NCBI RefSeq assembly: GCF_900102895.1
Contig: NZ_FNGD01000002.1
Location: 248,001-312,000 of the forward strand
Origin: Arthrobacter sp. ov407
GTDB lineage: Bacteria; Actinomycetota; Actinomycetes; Actinomycetales; Micrococcaceae
Direction of reading: 5' to 3'
Length of the DNA: 64,000 bases
Shown: positions 25,170 through 32,305 of the stretch, in pieces
Position numbering within the stretch: the first letter of the stretch is position 1
Layout: the number at the start of each line of letters is the position of its first letter
Notes under the pieces: model-generated
Database searches by the model: none
What the model was told of the DNA's origin: nothing
Seen by the model: the letters and a program-made list of their open reading frames with translations, nothing else
Position numbers and translations under genes: made by a program

Positions 25170-25613
25170 TTGCTACCCCGTCGTGCGGCCATCCTGGGAC
25201 TGGGCGCGTATGCGCTGGTTCTGGGGCTCATCGCCTTCTGGCCCGTGCCCGTGGACCGGGGCGCATCCTTAATCCTGATGCGGTGGCTGGGGAAACTGCA
25301 CCGCTGGGGCGTACCCACATGGTTTGACTACGGGGTGGTGGAAGTGGCCTCGAACGTGCTCCTGTTCATCCCCCTCGGTGCCCTGATCGCCGGGATCCTG
25401 GGCCTGCGGTTCTGGTGGGGCGCGGTTGCTGCCGGCTTCCTGGTCTCCGTCCTGATCGAGTTCTCCCAGCTTGTCTTCCTCCCGGCGCGCTTGGCCTCAA
25501 TCGCCGACGTCGCCGCGAACACCTTCGGCGCCATCATCGGCGCCCTCGCCGTCAGCCTGCTCATGGCACGCCGTGAGGCTGTGCGATCCCGGCGTCCACC
25601 ACGTACGCTGTGA
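25170..25613 (+). CDS. VanZ-like family membrane protein
   Basis: A 147-residue protein with four membrane helices and the VanZ-like pattern: FWPVPVDR after helix 1, NVLLFIPLGALIAGI (about 70) and SVLIEFSQLVFLPARLASIADVAANTFGA (about 97-125), including the conserved Glu-x-x-Gln and Asp-x-x-x-Asn. The family includes the teicoplanin-resistance VanZ but most members, like this one, are not resistance genes; role unknown. The start is TTG at 25170 with GAAAGGGGA upstream. Not linked to glycopeptide genes. Confidence 0.85.
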   Translation: MLPRRAAILGLGAYALVLGLIAFWPVPVDRGASLILMRWLGKLHRWGVPTWFDYGVVEVASNVLLFIPLGALIAGILGLRFWWGAVAAGFLVSVLIEFSQLVFLPARLASIADVAANTFGAIIGALAVSLLMARREAVRSRRPPRTL

Positions 25614-25642
25614 ACAGGCCACGACGTGAGGAAATCGGAACT

Positions 25643-26956
25643 ATGCGGATCTCGGTTATCGGTTGCGGTTACTTGGGCGCGGTACATGCTGCATGCATGG
25701 CAAAGCTGGGTCACGACGTCGTCGGAATCGACGTCGACGAACACAAGGTGGCACAGCTCTCAGCGGGTCACGCCCCTTTTTACGAACCAGTACTCGACGA
25801 GCTTCTGTCCGAACTCGAGGAATCTGGCCGGCTGCGGTTCACCACCGACATGGCGGCCGCCCGCGGCGCGGAGGTCCACTTCATCTGCGTCGGGACCCCG
25901 CAGAAGCGTGGCGAGAACGGCGCCGACCTTCGATTCGTCGACGCGGCGGTCGCATCGCTCGCTGAATACCTATCCCCGGGTGATGTCGTTGCAGGAAAGT
26001 CCACGGTGCCCGTGGGAACCGCCGCGCGGCTGGCCGAAGTGTTGGCGGAGTCAGAGCCCGGTGCCACCTTGGCCTGGAATCCCGAATTCCTGCGCGAAGG
26101 CCACGCCGTGACGGACACCCTGAACCCAGATCGGTTCGTCTACGGCGTGCCGGACGGCAGCGAAGATCATCCCGCGGTGGCCGTCCTCGACCGGGTCTAC
26201 GACTCTCCCCTCTCGGGCGGGACACCCCGATTGGTGACGGACTACGCCACAGCAGAGCTGGTCAAGACTGCCGCCAACTCGTTCCTGGCCACCAAGATTT
26301 CCTTCATCAACGCCATGGCCGAGGTCTGCGAAGCCACGGGGGCCGACGTCACCCGGCTTGCCGATGCCATCGGGCTCGATGAACGGATCGGCAGGAAATT
26401 CCTCAACGCGGGCATCGGCTTCGGCGGCGGCTGCCTGCCCAAAGACATCCGCGCCTTCATGGCCCGCGCAGGCGAGCTGGGCGCCGACCAGGCGTTGACC
26501 TTCCTGCGGGAAGTGGACGCCATCAATATGAGGCGCCGGACCCGCGTCGTCGAACTCACGCGGGAGCTCTGCGGCGGCACCCTGATGGGGCAAAGGATCG
26601 CCGTGCTGGGGGCTGCATTTAAGCCCGAAAGCGACGACGTCCGGGACTCCCCCGCGTTGAGCGCCGCGGCGCAGCTGCAGTTGCAGGGCGCCGTGGTGAC
26701 GGTCACCGACCCCCAGGCGCTGGCCAACGCCGCCAAACGCTTCCCTGAGCTCCAGTTGGAGCCGGACCTTGAGACGGCGCTGCACAAGGCCGACGCCGTG
26801 CTGCTGCTGACCGAGTGGCAGGCGTACCGGGAACTGGACCCGCACGAGGCAAAGGCTCTCGTGTCCGCGCCGCGCATCCTGGACGGCCGCAACGTCCTCG
26901 ATCCGGCCAAGTGGCGGGCCGCCGGCTGGACCTACAAGGGCCTGGGCCGGCCCTGA
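25643..26956 (+). CDS. ugd: UDP-glucose 6-dehydrogenase
   Basis: A 437-residue nucleotide-sugar dehydrogenase, oxidising UDP-glucose to UDP-glucuronate with two NAD+. N-terminal Rossmann domain with MRISVIGCGYLGAVHA, SKSTVPVGT-like GKSTVPVGTAARL, the central helix region (TAELVKTAANSFLATKISFINAMAE), catalytic Cys in GIGFGGGCLPKD (about 258-269) and the C-terminal Rossmann domain (AVLGAAFKPESDDVRDSPA). Length typical. ATG at 25643 fits the motif. UDP-glucuronate would feed capsule or glycolipid synthesis, but no such cluster lies here. A GDP-mannose dehydrogenase role is less likely. Confidence 0.88.
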   Translation: MRISVIGCGYLGAVHAACMAKLGHDVVGIDVDEHKVAQLSAGHAPFYEPVLDELLSELEESGRLRFTTDMAAARGAEVHFICVGTPQKRGENGADLRFVDAAVASLAEYLSPGDVVAGKSTVPVGTAARLAEVLAESEPGATLAWNPEFLREGHAVTDTLNPDRFVYGVPDGSEDHPAVAVLDRVYDSPLSGGTPRLVTDYATAELVKTAANSFLATKISFINAMAEVCEATGADVTRLADAIGLDERIGRKFLNAGIGFGGGCLPKDIRAFMARAGELGADQALTFLREVDAINMRRRTRVVELTRELCGGTLMGQRIAVLGAAFKPESDDVRDSPALSAAAQLQLQGAVVTVTDPQALANAAKRFPELQLEPDLETALHKADAVLLLTEWQAYRELDPHEAKALVSAPRILDGRNVLDPAKWRAAGWTYKGLGRP

Positions 26957-26977
26957 CGCGGTTCTATGAGGCTGCCG

Positions 26978-27433
26978 TCAGGCCGCCAGCGCCTGGCCGA
27001 GAGCGTCTTCCGCCGCCACCCATGAGAGCATGGCGCACTTGACCCTGGCGGCATAGCGGGACACGCCCTCAAACGCGGCGGCGTCGCCCAGCACCTCCGG
27101 ATCGGCCGGCACCTTGCCGCGCGAACGCAGCACTTCGCGGAAGCTGTCAATGACGGTGCGGAGCTCCCCGACGCTCATGCCCTCGGCGAGCTCCGTCAGC
27201 ACGGAGGCCGAGGCCATCGAGATGGAGCAGCCGTCGCCGTCCCAGCGCAGCTCACTGACTTTCCCGCCGGCCACGGACACCCGGACTGTGATCTCGTCGC
27301 CGCAGGTCGGATTCAGCTGGTGGGACTGGCCGCTGCTCGCGTCCTCCGGCACGGTCGCGCTGGCCAGGCCGCTGCCGTGCCTGGCCTTGGCGTGTTCCAG
27401 GATGATCTGCTGGTAGAGCTGGTCAAGACTCAT
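26978..27433 (-). CDS. sufU: Fe-S assembly sulfur-transfer protein SufU
   Basis: A 151-residue IscU-fold protein of the SufU type. Its three ligand Cys are visible: NPTCGDEITVRV (about 44), DGDGCSISMASASVLTELA (about 69) and RVKCAMLSW (about 131), plus the SufU-typical insert between the second and third. SufU binds zinc and takes persulfide sulfur from SufS. It starts 11 bp after the sufS stop, same operon. The rest of the suf cluster is not in the window. Confidence 0.93.
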   Translation of the reverse strand: MSLDQLYQQIILEHAKARHGSGLASATVPEDASSGQSHQLNPTCGDEITVRVSVAGGKVSELRWDGDGCSISMASASVLTELAEGMSVGELRTVIDSFREVLRSRGKVPADPEVLGDAAAFEGVSRYAARVKCAMLSWVAAEDALGQALAA

Positions 27434-27444
27434 GGATGTCCGTC

Positions 27445-28752
27445 CTAGGCTTGGAAGTAGGCACGGACATCGGCGGCCGCGTTCAGGAACGCATCCACAT
27501 CGTCCGTGGTGTTGTACAGGTACGTGCTGGCGCGCGTCGTGGCCGTCAGCCCGAGCCGGCGGTGCAGCGGCTGGGCGCAGTGGTGGCCGACCCGCACGGC
27601 GATGCCCCGGCTGTCCAGGAACTGGCCGACGTCGTGCGCGTGGACGCCGGCGACGTCGAACGCCGCCAGGCCGATCCGTTCCTGCCCCGCCGCGGGACCC
27701 AGCACGCGGATTCCGGGGATGGATTCCAGGCCCTGCACCAGGCGCTGGCCGAGTTCGGCTTCCCAGGCATGGATGCGGTCCATCCCGGTTTCGCTGAGGT
27801 AGTTCACCGCCGCGGCGAGGGCCACGGCCTGCGAAATGCGCTGCGTTCCGGCCTCGAAGCGTTGCGGGCTTGGCAGGAAACCGGCCCGTTCCATCGTGAC
27901 GGTGGTGATCATGGAGCCGCCGGTCAGGAACGGAGGCATCGCGTTCAGCAGCTCCGAGCGGCCATAGAGGGCGCCGATTCCAGTGGGGGCCAGCATCTTG
28001 TGGCCGGAGAACACCGCGAAGTCGACGTCAAGTGCCTTGACATCCAGGGGCAGGTGCGGCGCGGACTGACACGCGTCGAGGACCACGAGCGCCCCCGCCG
28101 ACCGGGCCAGGGCGACCAGGGCGGGCACAGGGTTGATGGTGCCCAGGACGTTGGACGCATGGGTGAAGGCCAGGACGCGGGTGCGCGGGCCGATAATGCC
28201 GGCGGCGGCATCCATGTCCAAAGCGCCGGCGTCGTCGATAGGGATGAACTTCACGACGGCGCCGGTCCGCGCTGCCAGCTCCTGCCATGGGATCAGGTTG
28301 GCGTGGTGTTCCATCTCCGTGACCACGAGTTCGTCGCCCGGGGCCAGGGCGAACCGGGCCGCTTCGGGGGCGGCGCCGGGCAGGGACGCGTTGAGGAAGG
28401 AGTACGTGAGCAGGTTCAGGCCCTCCGTGGCGTTGGAGGTCCAAATCAGTTCGTCCCACTCCGCCCCGACGAAGTCCGCCACCGTTTCCCGGGCATTTTC
28501 GAACGCCTCGGTGGCCTCAACGGCAAGGTGGTGCGCCCCGCGGTGAACCGCGGAGTTCCGCTGCTCGTAGAATTCCTGCTCGGCCTCAAGCACACTGAGC
28601 GGGTTCTGCGAGGTGGCCCCGGAGTCCAGGTAGATGAGCGGTTTGCCGTTGACGTGCTGCTGCAGGATCGGGAAGTCGTTGCGGATCCTCAGGACCTCTT
28701 CATTTCCGAGCGCAGTGGCAGAGCGGCGGAGGTGGGCTGGGGTGGCAACCAT
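27445..28752 (-). CDS. sufS: cysteine desulfurase SufS
   Basis: A 435-residue PLP-dependent class V aminotransferase that takes sulfur from cysteine for Fe-S clusters. Visible: YLDSGATSQNPLSV near the N terminus, TEMEHHANLIPW (about 155), the PLP lysine in FSGHKMLAPTGIGALYG (about 240) and the catalytic Cys in RVGHHCAQPLHRRLG (about 380). ATG at 28752 has AGGAG at good spacing; an in-frame ATG 13 codons upstream is less likely. It is the first gene of a sufS-sufU pair. Its 5' side is an 820-bp repeat-rich non-coding stretch. Confidence 0.94.
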   Translation of the reverse strand: MVATPAHLRRSATALGNEEVLRIRNDFPILQQHVNGKPLIYLDSGATSQNPLSVLEAEQEFYEQRNSAVHRGAHHLAVEATEAFENARETVADFVGAEWDELIWTSNATEGLNLLTYSFLNASLPGAAPEAARFALAPGDELVVTEMEHHANLIPWQELAARTGAVVKFIPIDDAGALDMDAAAGIIGPRTRVLAFTHASNVLGTINPVPALVALARSAGALVVLDACQSAPHLPLDVKALDVDFAVFSGHKMLAPTGIGALYGRSELLNAMPPFLTGGSMITTVTMERAGFLPSPQRFEAGTQRISQAVALAAAVNYLSETGMDRIHAWEAELGQRLVQGLESIPGIRVLGPAAGQERIGLAAFDVAGVHAHDVGQFLDSRGIAVRVGHHCAQPLHRRLGLTATTRASTYLYNTTDDVDAFLNAAADVRAYFQA

Positions 28753-28883
28753 GGCGGAGACTCCTGGATAGGCGTTCGCTGCGGCGTACACGGGCCGGCA
28801 GGGCAGCCGGCAACAGGAAATACGTCACACAGATTCAACCTAATTATCCCACGTTCCCGCAGCGCTCCGGTGCGGTCGCCTTC

Positions 28884-28937
28884 TTCGAGGTGGACAGCGC
28901 ATTCGACGTGGACGGCGCATTCGAGGTGGACAGCGCA
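28884..28937. repeat. three tandem 18-bp repeats
   Basis: Units begin at 28884, 28902 and 28920: TTCGAGGTGGACAGCGCA, the same with two changes, then the first again. Length divisible by three but no supporting gene. About 130 bp upstream of sufS. Confidence 0.75.
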
Positions 28938-29263
28938 ACTGGCCGTGACGGTGATCATCGACGGCGCTCACGCCGGGTCCGCGTCTCATCGGGGCGCGGA
29001 CCCGGGGGCGTACCCGTTAAGGGAGCCGGCGGCGGCTGGGGGGAGAGCCTCGGTCTCAGAAGGCTCTGACGCCGCCGGCTCCGACCTTGGCGCACGGCTG
29101 CCGGTTGGGGCACCGTACGATTCCAACGAAGGAGTTGGGGTAGGGAGGTTACGGCCCGACCACCTCTAATGGTGGCAGTGGCTGCTTCAGCAGGCAAGAG
29201 GGTCTTCGGGACCAACCTTTCCTGCAGATCATGCCGGCCGTCGATTGCCCCTGAAATTTCCTC

Positions 29264-29330
29264 ATTTTGGGACCTCTATTTTGAGACCTTATTTTCAGAC
29301 CCCATTTTTAAGCCACATATTTTCAGAACT
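29264..29330. repeat. A+T-rich degenerate 13-15 bp repeat
   Basis: Five units with consensus ATTTTnAGACCy starting at 29264, 29278, 29291, 29304 and 29319. The tract is the most A+T-rich in the window. It could be an UP-like or nucleoid-protein (Lsr2-type) site, or a remnant of foreign DNA. Confidence 0.55.
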
Positions 29331-29501
29331 CTGTGACTTGTTCGTGGGACTGACTTAAGTCAATCGCCCGCAGCGGATCTGCACACGAGTAGCGTTTACC
29401 CGAATTCTGTGGGCCCGCGTGCCATGGCACTACTTGGGGGTACTCCCGCCGGTCCCCGGGCCACCCGGGCTGTACGCAGCCGCCGCCGCTGCCGCCGGTT
29501 A

Positions 29502-29587
29502 GGGGTGCGGCGTTCAGGGGTGCGGCGTTCAGGGTTCGGCGTTCAGGGTTCGGCGTTCAGGGTTCGGCGTTCAGGGTTCGGCGTTCA
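29502..29587. repeat. six tandem 14/15-bp repeats overlapping a stop codon
   Basis: Two 15-bp units (GGGGTGCGGCGTTCA) followed by four 14-bp units (GGGTTCGGCGTTCA). The innermost unit provides the stop codon and last residues (NAEP) of the minus-strand LuxR-type gene ending at 29571. Unit length not divisible by three, so copy-number change would alter the C terminus. Confidence 0.85.
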
Positions 29588-32234
29588 GGGAGCCGTGGCC
29601 CAGCAGGTCCGCGCGCCGGCCGACGCCAAGTTTGGCGAAGATCCGGGACAGGTGCCCCTCCACAGTCCGTTGCGATACGCACAGCGCCGAGGCAATCTCG
29701 GCGTTCGTGGTCCCGCGGGACACAAGTTCCAAGACCTCGGTTTCGCGGCCGGTCAGGGCGGCGCCGTGATCGCTGTGGACGATCTCCAAGTGCGCCGACA
29801 TGCCGGCCTCCACGAGCCGGTGGTGGACCCGGCGCTGGACCGCGGTGAGCCTCCACCGGTCCGGGTCATCTGCCAGGATCCGCTCGGCCTGCTGGGCGGC
29901 TTCAAGGGCCAGGAGCCCATGCCCGCCGCCGAGCGCGTCATCGCTGATACCAATGAGGTCGGCAGCGTCGGACGCCGATACCGCCAGCGCGTACGATTCC
30001 AGCAGGCGCGCCTCTGGCCCGTCCACTGCCTGGCTGCTCAGGGCCAGGGCCTCGGCCTCGGCCTCGGAGACGTCACCACTGCGGAACGCGAGCCGCCTGA
30101 TATCGGTTTCAACGCCCCGGAGGCCCTCGTGCAGTGCTTCGTCCGCCAGCCGTGCGAGGGCCGTTACGCCGCTCCCATCCGGCCCGCCCAAGGGTTCCGC
30201 CGCCAGACAATAGGCCTCCGCCAGCAGGCGAAGGGTTTTGGGCTCCCGGTAGACCGAAAGCCGGAAGGCCAGGCAATGCTGGCTGGCCTCATAGTGCCGT
30301 CCGACGGCGGCAGCCGCGTAGGCTGCCACCGCGTGCGCAAACGGCAGCAGGTTCAAGGGGTCGGCGATGGTAAGTTCCTCTACGCCCAGCCGCACTTCGG
30401 CCAAGCATTCGCGCATCCGGCCCTGGCGCAGCCTCGAGTATCCCCGCATTAGGTGGAGCATGCCGCCGCTGTACAGCAGCCGTCCCGGCTCTCGGGCCGA
30501 ATAATCGTCGAGGACCCTGCCGAGGCCGTCCCAGTCACCGGCCCGGATCAGGTTCAGGCAGTGGCGCACCACAAGGTCCTCGAAAACCAGGGGCAGCCCC
30601 AGGCTCCCGCTGCGGGCACCGTTCCATGCCTCGAAGTCCAGGCGCAGGCCTGCGCGCAGCAGGCCCTGGGCCGTCAGCAGTTCGGCGAGCAGGGAAAGGG
30701 CCGGGACGCGGATTTCGGGAGGAGTGCCGGCGGTATCAACCAGTTCCCGCAACCCGGAGTCGACAGCCATGACCCGGCTGTCCCCCGCGCGGCTGAGGAA
30801 CTCCGCGGCTACCCGGGCAGCGGCGCCCTCATCCCACGGCCCGTCCCACGCTTCGTCCCGTTGTTCGTCCTGCGGGGCACGCCCTGCAGGGGGCGGGGAG
30901 GTCACGTAATTCCGGTCCGGCGTGGCGGACCCGAGCCGGGCCGCGAGCAGGGCCGCCAGATAGGACGACCGTCCGGCAGGCACCGGGTGCGCAGACTCCA
31001 GGCACGCCGCAGCGGCCCCCCGGCGTCCGGCAATGAAATGGGAATAGGCCAGCTGGACCCGGGCCTCGGAGAGGAACCGGGCGTCCTGGATGGCGCCGGC
31101 GGCCCGGGCAGCTGACATAGGATCCAAGGCCGTGTTCGCTGCGACGGCGGCTTGGAGCAGCTGCGCGGGCGGGATCTCCACGCCGCAGTCCAGGGACCAG
31201 CGCAGCCGGTTCAGGGCTGCTCCCGGGACCGGAGCACGCTCTGAGGGCAGCGACAGCACGCTCGAACGCAGGGCCGAGCTGCGCCCGGCCGGGACCCGGA
31301 GGCGGATAATCTCGCCGACCATCGGGCTCGCGGGCCGGACGAGCCGGTGGTACCCGGCCGAGACCGCGATTATTCCCGCCGTGTCCAGCGCATCGACGGC
31401 TTTGGGACCGCTGATCCGCAGGATCTGGGCCAAGGAAAGCGGCCCAGCCAGGGCAACGATCGTGGCTGCGGTCTTTTCCTCCGGCGTCATGGAGCGCAGC
31501 TGCCGGTCAACGACGTCGGCGGCAGGAACCCGGGCCATGTCGGGGTTGGCCAACAGGAACCAAACTCCATGCCGGCATCCCAGGGCGCCGGTGCTACGGG
31601 CGTACTGGATCAAGGACATCAGCATGAGCGGGTTCCCGTCCGCAGCGTCGTGAAACAGCGCGCTGACCCACGGTGAGACGTCGGCCCGCAGGACCTGCTC
31701 GCACAGTTGGTGTGTTCCGGTCCTGCTGAGCGGGGCAAGATCGAGCTTGGCAATAATTCCGTCGTCCCACAGCGACAGGAATTCTTCCGGGATCATCGGC
31801 CCGGGCCTACAGGTGGCCAGGATACTGGCAGCGCCGGTGGCCGCGGCCTGCGCGAGTTGCCCGACGGTCCCATGATCGAGGCAATGCGCGTCGTCGACGA
31901 CGAACAGAGGGCGGTCCGCCTCTGATTTCAGGCTTCCCGCCATTGCCGCCACGACGGCGGCATAGGAGTCCAGTTCCCGGTCGGGAAGCCGGGACAGGTA
32001 CGGCGCCAAGGCGCCAAAGGGAACGGCGGCCAGGGCCGGGGTGGCTGTCAGCCGAATCAGGTGTTTGCGGGTTCCAAGTTCGCGGAGGGCGGCCTTGACG
32101 ACGGCGGTCTTGCCGGTCCCTGCCCCGCCGACGACGATCGCGCCTGAGCGAGTGTCGTCGCGCAGGCAACGCACCAGATCCTTGAGGAGTGTTGACCGCT
32201 CGATCAGCGGGGCGGTCTCAGCCATGCTTTCCAT
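29571..32234 (-). CDS. large LuxR-type regulator with N-terminal P-loop ATPase (array gene 4)
   Basis: An 887-residue regulator of the LAL/STAND type. N-terminal AAA-like ATPase with Walker A GGAGTGKT (36-43) and Walker B PLFVVDDAH (about 108-116), a long helical middle (about 350-820) of the kind that forms repeat solenoids and senses ligands or partners, and a C-terminal LuxR HTH (LTGRETEVLELVSRGTTNAE ... SQRTVEGHLSRIFAKL, about 830-880). Last gene of the four-gene array, 71 bp after its neighbour, so probably co-transcribed with it. Its final residues come from a tandem repeat. ATG at 32234 has AGGAAG upstream. Signal and targets unknown. It is the most diverged of the four in the HTH. Confidence 0.9.
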   Translation of the reverse strand: MESMAETAPLIERSTLLKDLVRCLRDDTRSGAIVVGGAGTGKTAVVKAALRELGTRKHLIRLTATPALAAVPFGALAPYLSRLPDRELDSYAAVVAAMAGSLKSEADRPLFVVDDAHCLDHGTVGQLAQAAATGAASILATCRPGPMIPEEFLSLWDDGIIAKLDLAPLSRTGTHQLCEQVLRADVSPWVSALFHDAADGNPLMLMSLIQYARSTGALGCRHGVWFLLANPDMARVPAADVVDRQLRSMTPEEKTAATIVALAGPLSLAQILRISGPKAVDALDTAGIIAVSAGYHRLVRPASPMVGEIIRLRVPAGRSSALRSSVLSLPSERAPVPGAALNRLRWSLDCGVEIPPAQLLQAAVAANTALDPMSAARAAGAIQDARFLSEARVQLAYSHFIAGRRGAAAACLESAHPVPAGRSSYLAALLAARLGSATPDRNYVTSPPPAGRAPQDEQRDEAWDGPWDEGAAARVAAEFLSRAGDSRVMAVDSGLRELVDTAGTPPEIRVPALSLLAELLTAQGLLRAGLRLDFEAWNGARSGSLGLPLVFEDLVVRHCLNLIRAGDWDGLGRVLDDYSAREPGRLLYSGGMLHLMRGYSRLRQGRMRECLAEVRLGVEELTIADPLNLLPFAHAVAAYAAAAVGRHYEASQHCLAFRLSVYREPKTLRLLAEAYCLAAEPLGGPDGSGVTALARLADEALHEGLRGVETDIRRLAFRSGDVSEAEAEALALSSQAVDGPEARLLESYALAVSASDAADLIGISDDALGGGHGLLALEAAQQAERILADDPDRWRLTAVQRRVHHRLVEAGMSAHLEIVHSDHGAALTGRETEVLELVSRGTTNAEIASALCVSQRTVEGHLSRIFAKLGVGRRADLLGHGSLNAEP

Positions 32235-32305
32235 TGCCGGTACTTCCTGCCGCCCTCTACATTCCCCGCAAAGCTAATCGGGAACCCGCCCGGATTCTGC
32301 CGGGG

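Larger units (their letters stand above)
28753..29570. other. 818-bp non-coding, repeat-rich region
   Basis: No convincing gene on either strand between sufS and the first LuxR-ATPase gene. It holds the sufS promoter, an 18-bp triple repeat (28884-28937), an A+T-rich degenerate repeat (29264-29330) far below the local GC content, and a 14/15-bp sixfold repeat (29502-29587) that enters the neighbouring gene. Open frames crossing it lack ribosome-binding sites and family features. Confidence 0.6.

Noticed and set aside
25170..25613. Glycopeptide-resistance gene vanZ
   Set aside because: It is only a VanZ-like family membrane protein; no vanA/vanH/vanX or regulator genes nearby.
28753..29570. 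Insertion sequence remnant beside the LuxR array
   Set aside because: No transposase fragment, terminal inverted repeats or target-site duplication could be seen; only short tandem repeats.
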